Positions 1 to 12,532 of a stretch of DNA of 64,000 bases are shown here, in pieces. The position numbers and the translations under genes are program-made. The notes below the pieces were generated by a model. That model saw only the letters and a list, made by a program, of their open reading frames with translations. It searched no databases and was not told where the DNA came from. This DNA is from Hippasteria phrygiana (lineage: Eukaryota; Echinodermata; Asteroidea; Valvatida; Goniasteridae), in NCBI GenBank assembly GCA_037893225.1, contig JAZGUH010000117.1:3782001-3846000 (forward strand), written 5' to 3'. How positions within the stretch are numbered: position 1 is the stretch's first letter; every line of letters starts with the position of its first letter.

Positions 1-35
1 TATGGGGTTCCTGTCGGAACCCCATAGTTCTAACA
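1..35. repeat. hairpin terminus of fold-back element (partial copy)
   Basis: TATGGGGTTCC and GGAACCCCATA pair around a TGTC loop. The same 32 nt occur at 53860-53891, at the end of the fold-back element there. The window therefore opens at the edge of another copy of that element. Confidence 0.7.
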
Positions 36-879
36 GGGGTAATAATATAGGCCTAGCACAAATTAGGCAAATTTTGCACAGCAAATTCAAACCATGACTG
101 AGTGACAAAATTAGTTTGATTTTTATACTCACATGGAGGTGGGGTTCCTACACTTCCATGACCAGATGAAAAAGCACGTCTCAGTTGAGAAGACATGCTT
201 CAAAATGGTAAATATTGGAAGTGGGACTTCAGTCGTCTGTTGGCTGTCTCAGCAGTCTGCAGAAACCGCCGTTGAGGGCGTATTTCTTACATCAATCTGC
301 AACACGTACCACCGGCGCGCTTCCCAGCAGCAGCCGCAGCGGTTTCCCCTAAAATACCTTTAAAATATAGGCCTATTATACTACTGAAACAGAAAGTTAC
401 AGGAATTCACCGTCCCAATGAGAATTTTGGTACTTCAGTAAATCTGACGACGAAATTCGTCAAAACCAAACAGAAAGAATGATAAAGCACGAAGGAACTT
501 ACCGCACAGAGTACAAAAACAAAGGGAAACACTGCATGCACGTAGTATCGGCTGGTTCGGTATTCCATGCAGTACATATCTACGACGACGGAGGGACGCG
601 GCTGCGACTAGACCAAATCCTGGTGCCGACCCTTGACCTTTGCCATTTTGGCGCATACATTTTTTTGTTTAAATTACCCACTGGAAAAAGAATGTCTGAT
701 ACCAAAAACTTTTTAATGGCTTGCATTATTTAGGCCTGCAGCCCTGGTACCGATGATTGAACTTTTTACGATGCAACATTTAAAGGGGCGATCCGGTTTT
801 AAGTTTATTTTCTCAAATATGCCCATATTCAAAAGGAAAAGATAATTTTCCACAATAAAAACCGTCACTTGAATATCTA

Positions 880-1216
880 CAACAAAACAAAACAAAACAA
901 AACCAGCAAAAGAAAAAAGTAACACAGAAAGCATATTTTACTGGAAAAGACCACATATTCAAATCAATCACGACTTTATAACCCCCAAAACATAACAAAA
1001 TCTCTTGAGGAAATTTTGAAAGTCATCATACACAAGTCAAACAAAGGTGTCATGTTTGACTTGTAGTGTATGATGGCTTTCTAAATTTCCTCAAGGGATT
1101 TTGTTATTTTTTTGTATATATAAAGTCGTGATTGATTTGAATATGTGGTCTTTTCCAGTAAAATATGCTTTCTGTGTTACTTTTTTCTTTTGCTGGTTTT
1201 GTTTTGTTTTGTTATG
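880..1216. mobile_element. fold-back element with ~160-bp arms
   Basis: The arm at 880-1042 is nearly the reverse complement of 1054-1216, with an 11-nt loop. Outer parts carry the CAAAACAAAACAAAACC / GGTTTTGTTTTGTTTTG runs. Middle parts pair CCACATATTCAAATCAATCA with TGATTGATTTGAATATGTGG. ORFs read here are shadows of the palindrome. 1217-2690 holds only AT-rich sequence without a recognisable element. Confidence 0.85.
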
Positions 1217-2999
1217 GTCAGCCAGTATGTACATGTATTTCAGGGGTAAGGACTTCATGAGAAGGCGGCAGCGGGGCTCAGGCAGTGTGTGATAGGAAGG
1301 GGAATGTGGCCTGGGTGGGTCAAGGTAAATTATTGAAAATCGAAATTTACTTTTTAATAAAAAACAAAGGAAAATTAAAAGAAATGCTCTTTTGACTTGC
1401 CAATTCCACTTCCGCATTTCGATTCGTTGGTTTTTTTTTCAACCCAGGCTATACCCGTACGGCCTATATGCGTAGTCTTAGACGTTGTATCATCCGTTGT
1501 TCAACCTCCATGGTTCAACAAAGTGGTTATTCTATACTTCATATAGGCCTACTGGTCTTATGGCTTTTTGGCATTTGGCACAGCACTGCCGTACCTGGCT
1601 GCACATTATTGATCAGATATAAATGCATGAAGGAAGAAACATCTTACGACTGCCATCGTCTTTGCTTTAAATGTACAATTAAAGCGTAGCAAAAATTCCT
1701 CTTTTTCGCCAAAAAAATTTAGTTGGAAAATGCTTTATGTAATGTCCTTCAAACATTCAAAATGATGAAGTAACGTTTGTATAAATATAATCACAATACA
1801 TCTTTAGAGTATTTGAAATGCAAATAAGGGTGTCTGAGATCAAGAGAGTAAAATTCTACAGACATATTTAAATTCTCCCCAAGTCATGCATCAAAATATA
1901 CTCAATCGAGTACGCACTGTAGACTGGTTCCCGTCTCTACTGCTATCAATTAAATACCGCAGCAGAGATGGGAACTGTGCTAATAAGCATACGCGTTGCT
2001 TGCTCGCGTACGCGTTGCGAAGCCCTAAGAAAACGATACGTGGACATGCGTGATTTTTACACGAATGTCAACTTCAAAAGGAGTATTGTGAGGCTTTAAC
2101 TTCAAGAATTTTGGAAGTTGTTGAAAAAATGTATGAATTGAAAAAAAATGACTTGGTAAAAAAGTTGGCTGCAAATTAACTCTCGCTGCCACGTAGGTAT
2201 AGTGGACCATTCCTCCGTATGGGTGGACGATCTGAGTGCCGATATTGTGACAGAGAGCTTTGTTTGGCGGTGTTAAAGTTTTTGAAAGTTGTTTAGGCCT
2301 ATGCGTTGGTACATTAGGTTTTTAAGATCGCTAACCGTTCACAACATTTTTATTATGCCGTAATTTGTAGACGATTTTATCGCCATATCGGCGATATAGC
2401 GGGGAAAAAATATCGACTATGAAAAAAAATCAGTATCGCCAGCGCTAGGTCAGAAGCTGATTATGAAACATTAGAAGTCATCAGGGCACGTGTTAAAGTG
2501 GGGGAAATCCACAGCTGCATCACGCTGTCATGAAACTGGGCATTTTATTATGTTTAATTGAATGGCAAATCAATATTTTAAGATCGAAAATTGGGGTGGG
2601 TGGGTGGGTGAAACAAATTTTTAAAAAATCGAAATTTTAAAACATTGAAAATTTTGAATGGCCCTTAGATTTAAAACCAGCCATATTTATTGACAAATTC
2701 AATCAAACATATATTATCAATTAAAACTGACTTGTACCCCTTAGTTTTACAGAGGGAGCACACACGATCAAAATTTCCGAAACTAAAACTGATGAAGCAT
2801 GTGCTCAATAAAGTGGTTTTTTTTAATGAGTTACATGAACAGGTGCTAGAATGGTTCCAACTAGTTATTATAAATACAGAGCAATATACTTCAAATGGAC
2901 ATGATGCTGTGCAAGATAATAATGAAAACTATTGCACAACTGCGGTCATCTGTCCATGCGCGGAGATTTCTTGTTACATGTGGGGGGGATGATTTTTGA

Positions 3000-4258
3000 A
3001 AGGCCATCCTTGTGTGGAGCGCGACACGGCACGGGATCCAAGGGACCGCTTAAGGGCCCCCTGGTGGGTTGCAGGCGCAAAGCCCTTGCTAGTGGTTGAG
3101 GTAAAGCCCCTGGGGTTTACACAATTTTAGGTGCAAAATTGTGTCAAAATTCAACCTTTTCTTGAGCTTGAATTGCAATAAATGACAATAATTAACACCT
3201 TCAAGCATTACAAAATACAAAAGATCTTCAAAACTCAAATTTCTCATCCAATGTATTTGGAAGCGTAAGCGTCTCTTTGCACAATGGAGCTCTGGTCACC
3301 TAGCAACACAAATAATGCCTATGCATTATATTAAGAATAAATTATTTACAAAATAATTATTGCAAAAAAATGCCTTGATGCATTTCGGTAAGGCATGATT
3401 AGAATGTGATTTGGTCTACACTTGACAAAAACTATGAAAACATATGGTGGACAATGATGTATACTTGACGACATTATAACTGGAATGCCGGAGATGCAAA
3501 ACTCAGGCTCTAACAAAAGTTCCCAAACACTTATTTGCAGGACGCACAAACGTTTGTGTGTGAGTGCGCGCCGAATGTCAGTTGAAGTCTGCTATCGGTA
3601 TTTTAATTACATTGTATTACATGCGCCGCACGTGCGTTCATACCGTCTATTGGCGAATAACAAAATCCGTTTGCCGTTGCAACTTTCTATTGCCTTTGTT
3701 GGGTGTGTTAGTCGAGTGAAAACAATAAAATAAAAGGCCATCATCTTTGTTGGGATCTGAACTTACGGCGTGGGGTCCGGAGCCCGGTTAAGGGGCCCGG
3801 TTAAGGGGCCCGTAAAATTTAGGATTCTGGATGCTCTGTGGTGCAATCTGAGGCGATTCCTGGCCACTTTCATCTGACTTTTTTTTTAAACAAAAGTTTT
3901 GACGATTTTATGGAGACTATAGATATCATGATTTTAGACATTATTTTCTAGCCATTATTTTAGCCATGTCATGACTACAAAAGTCTAGACGGGGGCAAAC
4001 CAATAAAACGGATAAATGCGAGCGCGAAGCCCTTACGGTGTGGGGTCCGGGGCCCGCTTAAGGGCCCCGGAAATGTTTGGAGTGTGGATGCCCCAGTGGT
4101 GCAAACTGAGGCGATTCCTGGCTACTTTCACCTGATTTTTTTAAACAAAAGTTGTGACGATTTTATGGAGAATATATACATGTATATCATGATTTGTGCC
4201 ATTATTTTCTAGTGATTATTTTAGTCATGTCATGACTACAAAAATTTTGACGGGGGCA
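3000..4258. repeat. degenerate ~285-bp dispersed/tandem repeat
   Basis: Units at about 3740-4025 and 4026-4258 are tandem. Each runs from GCGAAGCCCTTACGG and GGGGTCCGG through TGGTGCAAACTGAGGCGATT to CATGTCATGACTACAAAA and GACGGGGGCA. A diverged piece lies at 3000-3120, and further copies at 5570-5740 and 5741-5850. The same core sits inside the hAT-like MITE at 20244-20610, so these units probably come from that family. No coding capacity is seen. Confidence 0.75.
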
Positions 4259-4500
4259 TTGAGTTTAAACGCACTGTGGGCAAGGTACAGGCGCGGATCC
4301 GGGGGGGGGGGGTGGCCGCGGGGTCACGTGCCCCCCGGTAAATTGAGTCAAAAAAAAAGTAAGTTAGTACGCCTACCCTTAAAAAGTGGGGGGGGGGGGG
4401 GGGGGGGGGTGATTACATTGGTCATCCCCCCAGGTCAAAAAGTGGGGGGGGGGGGGGGAGATATATCACCCATCCCCCCGGGATCTCCGCCCATGGTGTA
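4258..4500. repeat. G-rich repeat, left copy (inverted at 6267-6498)
   Basis: GTTTAAACGCACTGTGGGCA, a poly-G tract, then GGCCGCGGGGTCACGTGCCC and TAAATTGAGTCAAAAAAA. The reverse complement is at about 6367-6498. The following part (4360-4497, with ACCCTTAAAAAGTGGGG and GATTACATTGGTCATCCCCC) recurs in direct orientation at 8541-8663. Poly-G runs at 4388-4410 and 4443-4459 break it up. The sequence between the inverted copies may be one element of about 2.2 kb. Confidence 0.6.
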
Positions 4501-6366
4501 AACCGTGCAAGGTGTCCTGTCACCAAAATGAACAACGATGTAATCCGCCGCAATGTACATAAACGGAGTCCTCACGTGGGCTACGCGCGGCGGCAATCTC
4601 CTTGCTCTATACTAACCTCTGTATGTTTTAACTTTATGGATATTCAGGACTACATCTCCCAGGCCAAGGTTGCGTTTTGCTTTACTTTGCATATTAAAAA
4701 GGCCAGTTGCAGTTACCGAGTTACATTAATTAAGGGTATACAACATTTCCAAACATAAAAAACAACACCTTACTTGACATTAAGTAAATAGTAGTCTCAA
4801 CCATCAAGCGTAATCATGATACCGGAATTTGTGAGATTTTGTATCAATTCCCAATGATGGTCGATCGACCATCGGGAAATACCCGACTTTTTTAAATACT
4901 GCCTCAAATTTTCCAACAGTAATGCAGTTGTAGGCATTTGGATAAATAAAGAAGACAATAGAAGTATCCAACTTCAACTTCAAAATAGTTTATCCAAACC
5001 AAACAGCATTTTTTAATTTTTATTGCAAACAACGAACTATTCTGTCTAGGAAACAAGGTAGTATTATTTAACGTCTGTGACTGTCTGCCGTTTATTGATG
5101 TACAAGTAGTGTCCCATTGTTCAGTCACAAGACAGATTGTTTTTCGAATCATTAAACTTGGGCAGAACCGCAACGACCATCTGCAGGCCAGGAATTTATC
5201 ATCGATGACGAATAGCGCAGAGTTACGCGAATTAGCATCTTTTACATAACTCAAAATTATCAAGAATGAAAAGATGAATAAAAATTGTTAATTCTGATGA
5301 TATTTTGTCTTTGGAAATGACTAAAAGTTGATAATGCACGTGTGAGTGACCAGTATCGAATATTTGTTAAAGCGATATTCTGCGAATGCAGTAACCGCAA
5401 CATTGAGTTCATATCAATAGTGACCACACAAATCCCAACTCTAAACCTAACCCTATAGTGCTTAAGCACCCCTCCTCATAAAAAAATCGTCTCCCCCAGT
5501 CGCCCCCACCACTGTAATTTTCGAAAACGGAGAAAATAATGGTATAATACTTTGAGCCCCCGAGCACCCCCCCTACTTTCACCTGATGTTTTTAAACAAA
5601 AGTTGTGAGGATTTTATGGAGAATATATACATGTATATCATGATGTTTGCCATTATTTTCTAGTGATTATTTTAGCCATGTCATGACTACACAAATTTAG
5701 ACGGGGGCACACCCAAAACGGATAAATGCGAGCGCGTTGTTAAGATTACATTGTATATGGAGAATATATATATCATTATGTTAGCCATTATTTTTTGGCA
5801 ATTTTGTAGCCATGTCATGCATCACTACAAAAATCTAAGTTTCTCCCTCCCCCATTTTTGGCGTCTAATTTGCAGTTTTTCCCCTTCATTTTTAATTTAT
5901 CCGGAATTTGTCATGGTTTTACTTCAGTTCAGTTGAAGTTTTCAAAAAGAGGGCTTGATTTCAGACTGTTCCTTGCCCTGTGTTAAAACCATCGGCAGAG
6001 GATTTAGGCACATTTAGTATGTCATTAAGTCAAGTGATCCATTGTTTCCTGCTGGTTGGGGCCATTTAACCTGTAATAAACTCCCCAAGGGAATGTTGAG
6101 ATGCACCGCGATTGAGGGGGGATCGATGGACAGAGTTGAAATCCCAGGGATCCGGGAGATACACCGGTTTTCTCTTAAAAGAGGGATTCAAGTTCCATGG
6201 CATGATTGATAGCCTTTTTTTTTCTTGTTGCATTTTTCAGTAGTTTTATGCCAAAAAGTAGACACAGCAGATGTTTATCATCGGCGGCGGTATTTTTTTA
6301 AGGAGGTTGCCCTCCTCCCTTCCCTTTCTCTCACCTCCCCCTCTTTTTTTTCCCTCTTCTTTTTTT

Positions 6367-6498
6367 CTCTTTTTTTTTTTTGACTCAATTTACCGGGGGG
6401 CACGTGACCCCGCGGCCACCCCCCCCCCCCCCCCCCCCCGGATCGATCCGCGCCTGTACATACCGAGCTCTTGCCCACAGTGCGTTTAAACTCAATGC
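6367..6498. repeat. G/C-rich repeat, inverted copy
   Basis: Reverse complement of 4258-4360, split by a poly-C tract at about 6420-6440. It ends in GCCCACAGTGCGTTTAAACT. The proline- and glycine-rich ORFs here come from the homopolymer tract and are not genes. Confidence 0.7.
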
Positions 6499-6673
6499 AG
6501 GGAAAGTAAACGAACGACACTCGCACTTGCTGGGCTGCGTGGTGCTGGCCTGTCAAAAGGTGTCATGGTATCGCATTACACGCGAGGACAGAAAAAAGGG
6601 TATAACAAAGGGAACAATACTGTCCTCACATTTATTTCTTTGTTACGGAAAAAGTGAGGACAGGCAAACTAGT

Positions 6674-8445
6674 GCTTATGCCTAATTTACATTTGCCCCG
6701 GACGCCGTGCGATAAATGGGTCTACGATTTTCCGTACGATTTTTTAGGAATCGTAGGTGGCTACGGGCTAAGGCGTATGTGTTCACATTGTGTACGAGCA
6801 TCGTGTGATTTCTCGTACGGGCCCTCGGGGGCAGGCCGGGGCAAAGCCGTATACAGAGGCTGCGCGGAGATGGTGCGGCCGCTGTGGGGTTGCCGCGGGA
6901 TGACTGCTCAATATCCGTGCGATATCCGTGCGATTTCACGGGTACTGCACGGGCAGCGAGCGGCAACCTTGCAATAGCTGTGTGAGGGCCGTGCGATTGT
7001 CCCAAGAGCCTACAATCTCCGTACGATTTTTGTTTGCCCCAATGTCCACCTAAAATCTTGCGTTTTCTGCACGATCAGCGCGCGGCCTCCGCGCGGTGCC
7101 CGTGCGGGGATTGTGCAATGCCACCTACGACATGTCTACGGGCTACGGGCTTACGATTTTTTTAAATTTGTATAACTTCTCGCTAAACAAAATCGTAGAG
7201 GCCGCGGCGCCCGTGAATCCGTACGAAAATCTCACGGCCGCCTCCTGCCTCCGCATATGAATTTGTTAACCCCACTTTTGTTCACTTAATTTCACAGTTT
7301 AAATCTCGCGCGTAGAGTATACCACAGAGGTCTAGGGTTATTAAATTGGATTAACGCTGGCCCTGTGTAGCTGTGCGTTCGGCCCTGAAATGTGGCCCGG
7401 CACACTCCATTCACAAAATGGGTAAAACAAAACATGTTTGCACGAGGGCATGCATAAACACAGGCACTGGTTTATAGCTGCAAGTAGGAAACAAAGATAT
7501 AGTTAAGTTTAGTAATTGTTTAATTTTCTAAACATTACATAATCTCAATTATTTTGGAAAAGACATACGTATGTGGGTGTACATGCATATATATACTCCC
7601 CACATACAAAATGGTACGGCCCAATAAACAAGTGTACGTTCTTTGCATCACATAATTTCTGTAGCTGCCTTGAATGAACAGTATTCAGTTCCAAATTTAC
7701 ATTATTTCAAAATGAAATTAACTCCTCAAAAGAACACAGTTTTAATCCCAGATAACTGATTCACTAATGGATAGTTTTTAAATGTCTTAGTTACAGTAAA
7801 ATCGAAGAAAATCTGTCTTGTAAAACGGGTGATGAGCAGAGTCCAAGATCATGTAACGCGTGGTAAGCAATGGTAGATCGATGTAAGTCTCGAACAATGC
7901 CTTATCGATCGAAAGTTGTCATTGGCCACTTTTTTCTTTGTGAAAAGTACGTAGGTTTTTTTCAACCAATCATAACAGGTTTTACATGTAAGGAAAGAGG
8001 AGGATCTAAGCTATTCGATTCCGTTTAACCCCGTACGATTCGATACTCCAGTAAGGAGTTACAGTCAAAAGAGTCGACGCGAGGGCGCTCAATCGGTGCG
8101 TTTACACAGAAAAATGATGAAAAGTTCACATTTTCAAAGCCGAAAGTACGTGGATTTTTTTCAAGATAAAATATATGTATATATATCACGAGAACGACAA
8201 AGAGTTAAATCGTATAGAACCGTTTAACCCGGGAAAAAGACCGCATGGTTATCAAACTATGACTCGAAACGTCGAAAAAAGGGTCATTTTACGCGGATTT
8301 TCGCCCGGAAATGGGCCCCGCACAGAGGTTTGAGCTTAAGTGAACACAACAAATTCATATGCACGGAGGCCGCACGGAAAGGGGGATACGGGCAGGATAC
8401 GGGCTCCGTAGACCCATCGCAGGCCAAATGTGAATTAGGCATTAG
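6674..8445. mobile_element. ~1.8-kb terminal-inverted-repeat element
   Basis: The left end TATGCCTAATTTACATTTGC and the inverted right end (AATGCCTAATTCACATTTGG on the other strand) pair, and both continue into GGGTCTACG. The interior is GC- and CpG-rich near the left end (TACGATTTTCCGTACGAT repeats, GTGCGAT words). No long ORF is present, so it is non-autonomous or decayed. Confidence 0.6.
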
Positions 8446-8540
8446 TCTATGGGGGTGGGTTATATTAAAGGGATCAATGGAAAGTCATCACGTGTATAAC
8501 GAAACAAAAATACATGTATTGGCAAGTTACGGACTCTGCG

Positions 8541-8663
8541 CAAGTTAGTATACGCCTACCCTTAAAAAGTGGGGGGATGATTACATTGGTCATCCCCCCC
8601 AGGTCAAAAAGTGGGGGGGGGGGGGGATATATCCCCCCCATCCCCCCCGGGATCTCCGCCCAT
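8541..8663 (+). repeat. second copy of the TTAAAAAGTGGGG G-rich repeat
   Basis: Matches 4360-4497 in direct orientation: AAGTTAGTATACGCCTACCC, TTAAAAAGTGGGG, GATTACATTGGTCATCCCCC, GGTCAAAAAGTGGGG, GGGATCTCCGCCCATG. It is followed by a degenerate minisatellite with words such as CTACTGTGGCCACCTG at 8664-8750 and again at 8990-9045. Confidence 0.7.
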
Positions 8664-8752
8664 GCATCTGTCTACTGTGGCCACCTGTCTACATCAGCCG
8701 ACTGTGGTAGTATGGCCACTTGTCTAGTACTGGTCATCAGTTCACTGTACCT

Positions 8753-8988
8753 ATAGAGGAATCCCACAACGACGAGTTTAGCGCCGATCTGCGCACTTCC
8801 GCGTTTGAAAACGAGGATCTCAATGTCACAGTAAACAACTTTATGCTGATCGTGCGCCTGTGCTGCCTTTTATGGCCTGATTAATTCATGAATGAATGAA
8901 TGTGCTGAAAAGCGTTGTTTTGTTTGCCACTGACATTCTCGCTTTCAACCCGGAAGTGCGCAGAGGGGCTAATGTGAAATTCCTCTAT
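8753..8988. mobile_element. TIR MITE inserted in a degenerate minisatellite
   Basis: The ends ATAGAGGAAT and ATTCCTCTAT are inverted; beyond them CACAACGACGAGTTTAGCGC pairs loosely with the CACATTAGCCCC end. It interrupts the GTGGCCACCTG minisatellite, whose units continue on both sides. TA flanks suggest a TA-targeting family, which is inference. Confidence 0.6.
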
Positions 8989-9532
8989 TCAGTGTAGCCA
9001 CCGTCTTGTGTAGGCACCTGCCTCCTGTGGCCACTGACCAGTATATAATGACTACTAGTCAGCGCGCAGCTAATGTTCAGACATAAGGGGTGGCAGATCA
9101 GTTGGCAGCTGGCCAAGTCACCTCAAGAGGGCGTCTTTAATTTGTAACTAAAGGAGGAGACTTCGGTCATGTTGCAATGTTGGGTGGTGTGATATAATTT
9201 GCAGAGAACCTTCCAAGAACTACTGTTGATCTTTTGATGCCACACCTGCTGAAATGATGGCATATTTTTGTTTTATATTCTTGGAGACAAATGAAACCCA
9301 CGCTTAACACTTGGTGGAGTTAGTGCCAGCGACATGGGACCCAAATGTCATGGCCAACATTACAACAGCCAACGATAACTATAAAATAGACTATTATAGT
9401 GAAACAGTTGTAATAAAACTTTAATACAAGATGTCAAATAATTGAATACCTGATTGGAAGAAAGACCCAAGTTCACTTGAAAAGATTTTGAGAAAATACA
9501 AAAATAAGTCACACACATGATAGCCCATGGTG

Positions 9533-9730
9533 CAGAGTTGTATTCGAGTCCCTGCAAGTCCTTTCACAAGTCCTTTCACAAGCCCAGTCGGAAGTCCTTT
9601 CATAAAGCTGGTCACAAGTAACTGGATGAACAATGACAAAGGAATGCCTTTGTCACAGCTCATTTGAATAGCTTGTGATGGACTTGCAGGGACTTGTGAA
9701 AGGACTTGCAGGGACTCGAATACAACTCTG
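9533..9730. mobile_element. hAT-like MITE, family B copy 1, 8-bp TSD CCATGGTG
   Basis: Terminal inverted repeats CAGAGTTGTATTCGAGTCCC and GGGACTCGAATACAACTCTG. Flanked exactly by CCATGGTG at 9525-9532 and 9731-9738. An 8-bp duplication with CAG-starting ends is the signature of hAT transposons. The interior is a run of CACAAGTCC/GGACTTGTG words. It is 198 bp long with no coding capacity. Confidence 0.9.
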
Positions 9731-10288
9731 CCATGGTGTAGCAGTAACTTCCTGTGTCTACCTCAGTTTGGCCAAAAATGGTGGACTTGGGCCCTTCTTT
9801 CAATCAGGTATTCAATTGCAAAGCTAACAAATGTACTGGTAGTATTGGTTGGTTTAAACAATTTTTCTACACCCTAATGCCTTTTTAGGCTGGTTTCTCT
9901 GTCCCGTCATTATTTTGATTTCGAATATGGGGACCGGTAAATAATAATTAGCATGCACCTAAAGAAATTAATGGGGGTGTATACTAATTAGGATATATAA
10001 TGTTTACTATAATAATGCATTAGGAAGTTCCCAACTGATGCAAAAATTTGCCAAAACACACGTGCATTAAACAAAGTAACTCTCTCCACGATCCAAACTG
10101 AAAAACAGCATCCAACTGTTACAAAATGGGAAATGATTACAGCGCTCATACACACGAGGGACAATCAAAATACCAGGCCCTATATTTGGTGTAGAGTCCC
10201 ATCAAACTGTCTGCTCTTCACAAAATACTAATGCATGCACAAAGCATGAATGTGGAAGCTTAGGGTTAACATCGGTTATAGTATACAA

Positions 10289-10652
10289 ATAATGAATGTT
10301 TGTGAGTGCAATGGAAAGAATAATTTCATGAGGTGACAGATGCAATGTTCCATTCCACGAGGTGAAGCCAAGTGGAATGGAACATTCCAATAGAAATTAT
10401 TCTTTCCATTGCATGAACGTGAAACATTCATGATTTGTTTTATACAACACCTGAATAAATCCTCGTTATCTGACTGGTCAGAGCGCGACCGATGGTGTGA
10501 CCGTGCAATGGAAGTTCTATTCACCGTTGAATAGAACTTCTATTTTTGCGGTGCGGCTGCGCCGTCCATTGGTACAAATATTTCAATGCACGTGATCAAC
10601 GATCCACCAATCAGATGGTAGGGATTTATCCAGGTTTTGTATAAAAACAAAT
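10289..10652. mobile_element. palindromic MITE pair (family D copy 1)
   Basis: A near-perfect palindrome at 10289-10437 has GTGCAATGGAAAGAATAATT pairing with AATTATTCTTTCCATTGCAT, centred on CCACGAGGTGAAGCCAAGTGG. Next to it is an element bounded by TTTTATACAACACCTGAATA and its inverted end GATTTATCCAGGTTTTGTAT. The same two-part structure recurs at 44050-44735, where it surrounds a coding relic. Confidence 0.75.
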
Positions 10653-11284
10653 CTACTCTAAAAAAAAATAACCAGTAAAATATGAATATTGATACATAGT
10701 ACTATACAACTGGCACCAGTGTATGTATTTTTGACAGTCTATTTTTGATAGCTTCCTTAATTTTCCCCTTCTTATACAACAGTAAAGAGCAACACAAATA
10801 ACATTCACAAATTACCATACAATTTAAATAATTTATTCAAATAGATTTAAATGGCATTTAAAAGTGCACTTCATATTTCCGCAACCAAATATCAAAAATT
10901 CACCAATTTCAGTTAAACCAAAATTTCAACTGAATTAATCATTTAAAGTTTTCATTATTCAACAAAATGCGAGATGAATAAAATGTTTTCCTGGATCTGC
11001 CATTAAGAAATTGAAAGTCTTGATTGAGATCATATCTTTTAGGATTGCTTATTACGGGGAAAAAAATTAGAAATGTCTGCAACACTTTATTGGACGACTA
11101 CAAGGGCTTTCTGCTTGGGGTGGAAAATGCAGAGGATACAAACATTTTCTGTTAATATCTTGATCCCTTTTGTGCTTCCAACAACTTTGTAGTTGTAAAT
11201 AAGAAATTATTCAAACAAATGACAGACAGCTATTGAGCAATACCATGTTGTTTTGAATATTTCATTATGCGGAAGAATGTGTGA

Positions 11285-11716
11285 TTAAAGATAGTATACA
11301 ACATTTGCTTTTGCTGTAATTTTCAGAAATAAATGGATTTGGGGGGTTAGTATTTTATAGCGTTTCTAGCAAATACTGTAACACGAACCTGTTTAAAGTT
11401 TTGTGTGCATAGATGCTGGGAAAACAGAGAGAGAAAATTATGTTATAGTAGTCTGGTTCCGTGACCATACTTTAGACAAAAACGGAACAATTTATCACAG
11501 AGTCAGGGAATTATCAGGTTAGGGAACTAGATTATTTCCAACAATTGTCAGCCGACAATCGTTGGAAAACGATATAAATTTCCACTTTTCTTGAAAACGA
11601 CAGCACACCAGGTGCCATGATTTCACAGGATGCTTGAGACTGCTATTGACTTTAGTACGGTATTTTGTAATAATTCAGTAGTCTTGTTTTTTTATGTTTG
11701 CAAATGTTGTATACTA
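11285..11716. mobile_element. TTAA-type MITE, family E copy 1
   Basis: The left end TTAAAGATAGTATACAACAT is inverted as GCAAATGTTGTATACTACCT at the right. The interior (CAACAATTGTCAGCCGACAA, GACAGCACACCAGGTGCCAT) is shared with 14473-15063 and 38330-38509. The right TTAA is lost by mutation. Confidence 0.75.
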
Positions 11717-11748
11717 CCTGAGTATCACTTGAGTATGCATGGTACGTA

Positions 11749-11790
11749 CAGTTGCGGTTGAAAGTTTACATACACTTGGAAATTGTTCCT
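11749..11790 (+). mobile_element. Tc1/mariner-like terminal inverted repeat (solo end)
   Basis: TA followed by CAGTTGCGGTTGAAAGTTTA then CATACACTTGG is the characteristic outer end of Tc1-like transposons (compare vertebrate Tc1 ends with AAGTTTACATACACTTA). I found no matching opposite end in the window, so this is a relic. The ORF at 11766-12050 has no recognisable transposase motif. Confidence 0.55.
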
Positions 11791-12532
11791 GGATCCGTTT
11801 CTTGCAATTTTGTTATTGTAAATTTCAGTAAATCAATCAAATATGTATAATCACTTACAGCTTTTGGGATGAGTACTTCATGAACATAATGAGTCTGACA
11901 ATCACATAAAAAAGTTTTCATGTCTATATGATAATAAGTGCAGACACAAACACGTTCGGTCATTTTCCACAAAAAAAAAATCACACTTTCCATTCTATTC
12001 GGTGCACTTGGCAGTCTACGCTGGCAGTAAATTTTGAATTGGTGGAACACTTAAACATAAAGGAAAAAGCCAGCAGCCATTGTAGAAAATGAGCATAGCG
12101 GTCCTTTGAAAATAAAAAGGAAATACAGTGTAACGTCCTTCCTATTTTTAAAAGCACAAGTTTGTTTTGGTTTTGACGGGAAGGGTCACAGATTTACCGA
12201 CAATTTGGCAAAGACATATGTTGGGCGTAATCTACAACATGACATCATTTGATTCCACTGCAATGAACACAAGAGATTGTTTGACTTTTGGTCATCAACC
12301 ATTCTGTGTTTACAAGGCTGATGCCAACTTCTTGGCTAACGTTAAGCAGTACAGGACCCCTGACAACACCAAATGAGCACAAAAACACCATACCTTGCTG
12401 ACCTGTGACATAAGCTCGCACTTATACACTCAGGAGGGACATTATGTGCTTTAGTATGAAACGACTCTTTGTTTACAGACAGCAGAGGCATGGCATTGAG
12501 CCTAGGTGTGTGGACTGGATATATATGTGTAA

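Larger units (their letters stand above)
1217..12532. other. SNX4 downstream flank, no gene found
   Basis: Between the listed elements this 11-kb stretch contains no exon-like ORF with splice sites that I can support on either strand. 4500-5570, 7150-8330, 9740-10280 and 10660-11280 are AT-rich, with low-complexity words and no named element. Confidence 0.7.

Noticed and set aside
6271..6556. Poly-Pro and poly-Gly ORFs
   Set aside because: Caused by the poly-C tract at about 6420-6440 inside a G-rich repeat.
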